In this document: in pieces, positions 59,220 through 64,000 of the stretch | Layout of the letters: every line of letters begins with the position of its first letter | Position numbering within the stretch: position 1 is the first letter of the stretch | Source: PFL42 sp963789825 | GTDB taxonomy: Bacteria > Chloroflexota > Anaerolineae > Anaerolineales > E44-bin32 | Reading direction: 5' to 3' | Length of the DNA stretch: 64,000 nucleotides | NCBI GenBank assembly: GCA_963789825.1 | Contig: CAWBME010000006.1 | Span: forward strand, 868,001-932,000 | Notes under the pieces: model-generated | Seen by the model: the letters and a program-made list of their open reading frames with translations, nothing else | What the model was told of the DNA's origin: nothing | Database searches by the model: none | Translations under genes and position numbers: made by a program

Positions 59220-59247
59220 ATTATAGCCTGACGAGGTTGCATGTCAA
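59220..59247 (-). promoter_or_regulatory. consensus promoter of the giant ATPase operon
   Basis: Minus-strand -35 TTGACA (59242-59247), 16-base spacer, -10 TATAAT (59220-59225): both boxes match the sigma70 consensus exactly. The predicted start (about 59213) lies in the -10 of the plus-strand promoter. Confidence 0.85.
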
Positions 59248-59277
59248 CCAAGGTCGGACCAAGGAGCCGGAAGCAGC

Positions 59278-60408
59278 ATGAACCTCGCCCGGTATTGTGA
59301 ACGGTGCAAGCGTCTCACGATGGACGGCAACCTGTGGTGCCAGGACAAGGATTGCCCGGCCGAGCAGGGCTATCCGGTGCTCGGCTACGGCGACTACCTG
59401 GGCGACTTGAAGGTCACGAAGCTCATCACCGTGTGGCGCACGGGCGCGCTATACGAGGCGCTGCGCGGCAAGCAGACCGTCTGGCTCAAAGTGGCGCATT
59501 CCGATCCGGCGAGCGAGGATCGGCTACGGCGTGAGGCTGCCTTCATCAAATCCATCGGGGCCGTGGCCGGGAAGCCGTCGATCCTTCAGTCCCTGCGCCC
59601 CGACCCCTATCCCGTCCATCTGAAGCTGTTGCCGCCCTACCCTACGCCCTCCGACCGACTCCACGGCGAGATCTCGTTCCGCGGCGAGCCCAGGGTCTTC
59701 ACCGTTCTGCAACCGGTGCGCGGCTCGCTGCTCAGTGATCGCCTGCTGGAGACCCCGCAGGTGTGGCACTACGAAGCCGCCTGGACCACCGTCACCCTGG
59801 CGCGGGCACTGCGTCCGCTGGCCTCGCACAACCTGGCGCATCTCTCGCTGACGCCCAACATGGTGATGGTCGAGACGGACGCCGAGGGTCACTGGCATCC
59901 GACGCTGCTGGATTTCGGCTGGCTGTGGGACGGCAGCCGCGACGGAACGTACCTGGAGGGATTGATCCCGCTCTGCGCACCAGCCTACAGCGCGCCGGAG
60001 GTCCTTGCCGCGCGCAGTGCCTCCGTCGGGCCCGCCGCCGATACGTACACCCTCGGCCTGGTGCTCTACGAGATGCTCGCCGGCCACCCAGCGTATGAGC
60101 CCTTGTTGAAGCGCGACGACCAGGTGCGGCGCGTGGTTGCGCAGAATCCGTCGCCGCCGCCCATCGACCGCCCGGAACTCGAAGCCTCGGGGGTCGTCAA
60201 GCTGGTGGCCAAGGCGATCTCGCCGGGCGACCGCTATCCGACCGTGCAGCACCTGGCCAAGGCACTCACGTCGGTGTACGGCTCGCCGCCGGAAACTCGG
60301 CCGCTGCCGGCCGGGACCAAGGTGCTGATCGGCGTGGCCCTCGCGTCCTTGCTGTGCATTGCCCTCTTCGTCGCCTATCTGCTCCTGCAGGTCGTGCTGA
60401 ACCGCTGA
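59278..60408 (+). CDS. zinc-ribbon pseudokinase with C-terminal membrane anchor (EssB/YukC-like role)
   Basis: 376 residues, intact. Residues 5-28 form a zinc ribbon (CERCKRL ... WCQDKDC). A protein-kinase fold follows: VWLKVAHSD with a Lys, LREAAFIKSIG, then HNLAHLSLTPNMVMV in place of HRDxKPxN, so the catalytic Asp is lost. DFGWLWD is retained, then YSAPEVLAARSASVGPAADT. One membrane helix (about 346-372, VLIGVALASLLCIALFVAYL) ends the protein, leaving almost nothing outside. EssB/YukC of type VII systems is likewise a membrane pseudokinase. It is divergent from the giant ATPase and convergent with the WXG100 cluster, so this role is inferred from fold, anchor and context. Confidence 0.85.
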   Translation: MNLARYCERCKRLTMDGNLWCQDKDCPAEQGYPVLGYGDYLGDLKVTKLITVWRTGALYEALRGKQTVWLKVAHSDPASEDRLRREAAFIKSIGAVAGKPSILQSLRPDPYPVHLKLLPPYPTPSDRLHGEISFRGEPRVFTVLQPVRGSLLSDRLLETPQVWHYEAAWTTVTLARALRPLASHNLAHLSLTPNMVMVETDAEGHWHPTLLDFGWLWDGSRDGTYLEGLIPLCAPAYSAPEVLAARSASVGPAADTYTLGLVLYEMLAGHPAYEPLLKRDDQVRRVVAQNPSPPPIDRPELEASGVVKLVAKAISPGDRYPTVQHLAKALTSVYGSPPETRPLPAGTKVLIGVALASLLCIALFVAYLLLQVVLNR

Positions 60409-60416
60409 ACAAGCGA

Positions 60417-60438
60417 GGGCGGGCCCTGCGGCCCGCCC
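60417..60438. terminator. bidirectional hairpin between pseudokinase and WXG100 genes
   Basis: Perfect 9-bp stem GGGCGGGCC (60417-60425) and GGCCCGCCC (60430-60438) with a four-base loop, between convergent genes. Confidence 0.6.
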
Positions 60439-60527
60439 CACGCTCATCACCCCCGGAATAGCACTTATCCGCCGTCCGTCAGCCTTTCGGCCAACGCAAG
60501 CAAGCCGCGCGAGAGCTCACACGACGG

Positions 60528-60831
60528 CTAGCCCTTGCCGAAGTAGCTCTTCCCCTCGTAATCGCCATTCTTGTGGTCCTGAATGGCGTCGTCGATGTCT
60601 TTGCCGAACTCCTTCAACGTGTCGGCGAGCTCCTTGGACTTCTTCTTCACGGCCTGTCTTGCAGCGACCGAAGTACGCCCCTAGTCCCGTGAACCATAGG
60701 GCCTTTTCTAGGGCCGCGAACATCGCGACCGCGACCTTCCCAATGGCGGTGATGATGTCCGCCTGTGTTCTGAACCCCTTCGCGACATTCTGCATCACGG
60801 GGTAGTCCATCTCGACGACTTGTCCGGCCAT
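60528..60831 (-). CDS. WXG100-like secreted protein (fourth of the cluster), one frameshift
   Basis: About 100 residues when a one-base deletion near 60665 is corrected. Start ATG 60831 (MAGQVVEMDYPVMQNVAKGF). A first helix is followed by the turn ALWFTGLGAYF (W followed by G, not a strict WxG). A Lys-rich second helix (VKKKSKELADTLKEFGKDID) leads to a polar tail (GDYEGKSYFGKG). It is the last gene of four small helical-hairpin genes in one minus-strand operon. As a type VII substrate or chaperone partner it would be exported as a dimer; the partner is not identifiable. Confidence 0.75.
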
Positions 60832-60880
60832 GTCAGTTCTCCTTCGTTGCACGACATCCGAAACGCGCTACGGGTAGACC

Positions 60881-61214
60881 CTAGAAGATCTTGGAACAGA
60901 CGTCGGCGAACCCGCTGGCTAATTTGGACGCCTTGTTGTCGCCACTCCGAGGCCGCTGCGCTCGTCTTGGTGAGGTTCACCTGGACCCCCGTGAACGCCA
61001 GCGCCAGTTCGACGTACTTGGGCACCAACTTGCGCCCGATGTCGGCGACGAACTCATCGGCGTCGCCACCGATCCAGGCGGACTGGACCTTGGGGCCGTA
61101 GTTCTTGACTATCGACTGACTCGTTTCCGTGCTGTCCTTTTGCTGGCTGAACTTGCCGGCCATCTCCGCCACCTGTCCGAAGTTGACTTGGAATACGTTT
61201 CCGAGACCTGCCAT
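60881..61214 (-). CDS. WXG100-like protein (third of the cluster), one frameshift
   Basis: About 110 residues corrected. MAGLGNVFQVNFGQVAEMAG, helix 1 (KFSQQKDSTETSQSIVKNYG), turn SAWIGGDADEFVADI carrying W-I-G exactly at the WxG position, helix 2 (VELALAFTGVQVNLTKTSAA). A shift near 60945 restores NKASKLASGFADVCSKIF and a stop at 60881. It is the best match to the ESAT-6/WXG100 pattern in this group. Confidence 0.83.
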
Positions 61215-61245
61215 AGCTCATGATCCTCCTGGCCTAAGAAACCGG

Positions 61246-61545
61246 CTAGTTCTGGAAGCGGGTCTTGGCCGTCTTGACGCCGTCCTCGAGCCTTGCCCGG
61301 GCGCCATCGACATCTTCCGCCAATTCGCCCATCTTTTCGGCGAGCTTCTTGAGCGACTTCGCCAGCGGGCCGTTGATGGCGCCGACCATCGTCTGCCCGG
61401 CTTGCCCCTGGAGCCCGCCTCCTTCCATGTCTTTCCCAATGTTCTGGGCCACCTTGAGCGTCTCTTCAAGCTGCTGTTGCGCCGCCTTGAACTCCTTCGT
61501 CATCTCCCTCATGGTGTCATAGTTCATTCGGACTTTCTCAGGCAT
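61246..61545 (-). CDS. WXG100-like protein (second of the cluster)
   Basis: 99 residues, intact, starting at ATG 61545 after GGAGGG. Helix 1 (MREMTKEFKAAQQQLEETLK), a turn GGGLQGQAGQTMVGAI where Leu-Gln-Gly replaces Trp-x-Gly, and helix 2 (SLKKLAEKMGELAEDVDGAR). Size, helix content and operon position support membership of the WXG100/ESAT-6 fold even though the Trp is missing. Such variants often act as the partner of a WxG protein. Confidence 0.8.
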   Translation of the reverse strand: MPEKVRMNYDTMREMTKEFKAAQQQLEETLKVAQNIGKDMEGGGLQGQAGQTMVGAINGPLAKSLKKLAEKMGELAEDVDGARARLEDGVKTAKTRFQN

Positions 61546-61591
61546 GGTTCCCTCCTGCTCGCGCAATCGACCAGGCGAGTCTGACTCTGGA

Positions 61592-61924
61592 TTATCCTTC
61601 CCCGAACTGGCTGAGGATGTTTGTGAAGAAGGCCTCGATTGAGGATTCGGTTTCGTGCTGGATCTTCTCGATCTCCTTCGATACCTTGTCGCCCTCGGCC
61701 ATGGCGCTCTGCAGCCTCTTCATGGCCGGTATGACTTCACTGTCCATCTCGTTGAAGAACGCCGTCGCGCCTTCCCCGATCCAATCGCCCCCCCTCAGCT
61801 GCTCGATCACTTTGCCCAACTTCTGAGTCGTTTGCTGGACCGCCGTCTCCTGCCCCCGAAACGAGTTTGGGAACTTCTTCATCATCTCGTAGTTGACTAG
61901 GACGAGCTGGACCATGGAACTCAT
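61592..61924 (-). CDS. WXG100-family protein (first of the cluster)
   Basis: 110 residues, intact. ATG 61924 follows GAGGAGG; an in-frame ATG 63 bases further upstream lacks a ribosome site. Helix 1 (VNYEMMKKFPNSFRGQETAV), turn GGDWIGEGATAFFNEM with the W-I-G motif, helix 2 (VIPAMKRLQSAMAEGDKVSK) and a short tail ending SQFGEG. It is the paralogue of 46490-47044 without the glycine-rich tail. The operon is preceded by a strong inverted repeat. Confidence 0.9.
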   Translation of the reverse strand: MSSMVQLVLVNYEMMKKFPNSFRGQETAVQQTTQKLGKVIEQLRGGDWIGEGATAFFNEMDSEVIPAMKRLQSAMAEGDKVSKEIEKIQHETESSIEAFFTNILSQFGEG

Positions 61925-61942
61925 TCGCACACCTCCTCGTGC

Positions 61943-61967
61943 TTGCTCGCGGATTGCACGCGAGCAA
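61943..61967 (-). promoter_or_regulatory. perfect inverted repeat upstream of the WXG100 operon
   Basis: TTGCTCGCG (61943-61951), seven bases, CGCGAGCAA (61959-61967): a perfect 9-bp palindrome ending about five bases before the ribosome site of the first WXG100 gene. It may be an operator or a 5' leader hairpin. Confidence 0.6.
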
Positions 61968-61987
61968 AGAATACGGCCTTGGGGCAT

Positions 61988-62413
61988 CTCTCAGCGCAGT
62001 TCGCGGGTCGTGTGGCTGGGATCCCTGATTGACAACCGGCGATAGGGTTCCTCCTTCCCCTGGACTTGGTTCGTAGCTATCCCTTTCATACCATGTCCGG
62101 TGTCCCGTCCGAAAGTGGCGGCGTTCCCGACCCGCCGGGAAGCTTATCCCGCCATCCCGAGTAGGCCCGCCCACACGAGGGTCGCTCCTCAAGGCCGGGA
62201 TGTCCCGTCGGCTCGAGGACTGACCCTCGGACCGGTCCTCCAGGCGCCCCGGAGCGACCTTCGCCGGCGCGGGCTCGGGAGCCCTACTTGCCTCCGTGCC
62301 TTGGAGCGAGACCGGCGGTGACCATCCGGCCAACGCGGCCAACGTCCATGCTTCTGACATCCCTGGGATCGGACACTCCGACGCCACACGGGCTGCCGAG
62401 CATTTCCCGACGG
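61988..62413. other. divergent intergenic region
   Basis: About 425 bases between the WXG100 operon and the histidine kinase. A minus-strand promoter for the WXG100 genes must lie here, but I find no convincing pair of boxes. No other feature recognised. Confidence 0.4.
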
Positions 62414-62443
62414 ACTGGCCCCCTCGCCCGAGCGGCCTATAAT
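62414..62443 (+). promoter_or_regulatory. promoter of the two-component system
   Basis: Consensus -10 TATAAT (62438-62443) with a weak -35-like ACTGGC at 62414. It is about 80 bases before the kinase start, leaving a leader. Confidence 0.55.
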
Positions 62444-62523
62444 GGGCGTGGTCCACACAGCCGGGCAAGACATCACCTCCTGTAAGGCTCGGAATACAGT
62501 CCGCGCCCTGGTGGGAGACCGAG

Positions 62524-63669
62524 TTGGCCGTGATCCCCGACACCAGCCCAGAGAGACCGGGCCAGCTTGCCCGCCTGGCTGACCGGCTGCAGGGCAGTCT
62601 CGATCCGCACGACGTCTTGCCGGCGGTGGCCACGGTCGTCGCGCAGGGCCTGCCGGCGCGCTATGTTGCCGTCTACCTCAAGCGCTTCGACGCCGAGGAG
62701 CTCATGCTCGCCGCCGAGCACGGGACGGCGACGGGGGAAGACGAGCTCTCCCCCTCGCCCGTCTGCCGCGGCCGGGGCGGCGGACGACCGCCCCGCCGCC
62801 AAGTCATCGAATGCGCTGACCTTCCCCCTGCTCTACAAGTCCGAAACGGTCGGGCAGCTGGTCGTAGTCATGGACGACGACCGCCAGCCGACCTCCGAGG
62901 AGAGCCGTCTCCTGGCGGCGATCGCCGGCGGAGCCGGGGCGGCCGCCCAGGTCGTGCGGCAGGCGCACGTCCTGCAGTTGGGCGCGCGAGCACCTGGTGC
63001 TGGCGCGCGAGGAGGAACGCCGCCGTCTTCGACGCAACCTGCACGACACCATCGGCCCGACCCTGTCCGCGCTCAGCCTGAAGGCCGGCGCCGTCCGCAA
63101 CCTGATCCAGGAAGATCCCGGCGCCGCCCAGGAGGGGATGAACGAACTGCGCCAACAGATCCAGAGCGTGATCACCGACATCCGCCGCGTCGTATACGAC
63201 CTGCGACCCCCGGCGCTGGACGAGTTGGGCATCATCCCCGCCATCCGGGAACAGGCTCGGCAGTTCTCCACCGGCGGGCTCCAGGTCCTCGTCGACGCAC
63301 CCGACGAAATGCCTGCGCTGCCGGCCGCCGTCGAGGTCGCCGGCTACCGGATCGTGCTGGAGGCCCTGACCAACGTGGATCGGCATGCCCACGCCCATCA
63401 CTGCCGGATCGTCATCGGGGTCGAGGACCAGGTCAACATCGAAGTGACGGATGATGGGATCGGGCTCCCGGTGGGCCACCGGGCCGGCGTCGGGATCGCC
63501 TCGATGCGTGAGCGGGTCTCCGAGCTGGGGGGAAGCTGCACGATCGAGTTCGCCCCCCGAAGGGGGAACGCGCGTTCTGGCCACGCTCCCCATCGGTCCT
63601 CGGTCTCTGGGCTGGGTGGCGGAGGCCCACGGTCCGGACGACACCCTGCCAGTGAACGGCACGGCCTAG
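62524..63669 (+). CDS. GAF-domain sensor histidine kinase (HisKA_3 / NarX-LiaS type), frameshifts
   Basis: Start TTG 62524 after GGAG. No membrane helix, so it is cytosolic. Residues about 15-160 form a GAF domain (ARLADRLQGSLDPHDVLPAV, RYVAVYLKRFDAEELML, then after a shift near 62755 TFPLLYKSETVGQLVVVMDD). After a shift near 62985 comes the HisKA_3 dimerisation helix with the phospho-acceptor His (EEERRRLRRNLHDTIGPTLS), VYDLRPPALDELGI, and an HATPase domain (YRIVLEALTNVDRHAHAHHC, VTDDGIGLP, GVGIASMRERVSELGG). After a shift near 63560 GTRVLATLPIG leads to the stop at 63669. Partner regulator follows five bases later. Confidence 0.88.
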
Positions 63670-63674
63670 ACACG

Positions 63675-64000
63675 ATGGCGCAGAAGCGGATCCGGGTCCT
63701 GCTGGCTGACGATCACCACCTCTTCCGGGAAGGCTTGCGCGCCCTGACTGGTCTCGGCGTCCGACCTGGAAGTCGTCGGCGAAGCCGGCGACGGCAACGA
63801 GGTGGTCGCCAAGGCCGCCGAGGTCCGACCGGACGTCATCCTGATGGATTTGCAGTTGCCGGGGCTCAATGGGGTCGAGGCCACACGCCGGATCTTGGGC
63901 TCGCAACCGAATGTCAGCGTGCTCGTGCTGACGATGTTCGAGGACACGGATACGGTCCTGGCCGCCATGCGGGCAGGGGCACGGGGCTACCTGCTCAAGG
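63675..64000 (+). CDS. NarL-family response regulator, receiver domain; runs off the window, one frameshift
   Basis: Partner of the upstream histidine kinase. ATG 63675: IRVLLADDHHLFREGLRAL with the acidic pair, then after a shift near 63750 LEVVGEAGDGNEVVAKAAEV, PDVILMDLQLPGLNGVEATR with the phospho-acceptor Asp, SVLVLTMFEDTDTVLAAMRA and the Lys in GARGYLLK at the window edge. The DNA-binding LuxR-type domain expected for this family would lie beyond base 64000. Confidence 0.9.
   Translation, partial: MAQKRIRVLLADDHHLFREGLRALTGLGVRPGSRRRSRRRQRGGRQGRRGPTGRHPDGFAVAGAQWGRGHTPDLGLATECQRARADDVRGHGYGPGRHAGRGTGLPAQ

Overview
The window is a high-GC bacterial chromosome segment. The cell-wall cluster order (mraZ-rsmH-ftsL-ftsI-murF-mraY-murD), the Pro/Thr-rich lipoprotein linkers, the bacterial-type promoters and the class A RNase P RNA fit a member of the Chloroflexota, probably Anaerolineae-like. 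That placement is inference from gene content, not a phylogeny. A warning for every reader: about 50 apparent single-base frameshifts interrupt otherwise well-conserved proteins, roughly one per 1-1.5 kb and also in housekeeping genes. They look like uncorrected long-read sequencing indels rather than gene decay, so I give the extent of the intact ancestral gene and mark where the frame changes.

Layout. 1-7,780 (minus strand) is a division/cell-wall operon with a textbook MraZ operator (three TGGGG boxes at 10-nt period). 8,021-25,475 is ordinary chromosome: a cysteine-desulfurase-like PLP enzyme, RNase P RNA, an FmdB zinc ribbon, a metallo-beta-lactamase-fold protein, RmuC, an ABC-2 exporter, an exo/endonuclease-phosphatase operon, a glycerol-1-phosphate dehydrogenase, tRNA-Phe, a CcrM-like adenine methyltransferase with a RAMA domain, and a two-subunit CoA transferase. 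25,688-30,332 is a ROK-regulated sugar ABC importer. tRNA-Gly and tRNA-Cys follow, separated by a hairpin built of 7-nt repeats.

30,670-38,304 looks like a genomic island. It carries visibly AT-richer genes (MalT-like regulator, DUF4386 membrane protein, tandem paralogous membrane proteins, an MDR dehydrogenase, a DUF333 lipoprotein) and is bracketed by fragments of the tRNA-Cys gene. The right-hand tRNA copy is split by about 92 nt inside the T loop.

38,801-61,924 is the most interesting region: a type VII (ESX/Ess)-like secretion locus embedded in a phospho-signalling module. It encodes five WXG100-family proteins, a YukD/EsaB-like ubiquitin-fold protein fused to an FHA domain, a zinc-ribbon pseudokinase with a C-terminal membrane anchor (EssB-like in logic), two membrane Ser/Thr kinases with different extracellular sensor domains, two VWA-TM-FHA proteins, one further VWA protein, a PP2C phosphatase fragment, and a giant EccC/FtsK-SpoIIIE ATPase. 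When four frameshifts are corrected, that ATPase reads as one polypeptide of about 2,880 residues with seven P-loops: three tandem D1-D2 modules of about 670 residues each, plus a terminal D3. EccC proteins normally carry two or three ATPase domains. The pseudokinase and the giant ATPase are divergently transcribed from two sigma70 promoters whose -10 boxes overlap each other's start sites, which predicts mutually exclusive firing.

62,524-64,000 starts a two-component system: a GAF/HisKA_3 histidine kinase and a NarL-type response regulator that runs off the window.
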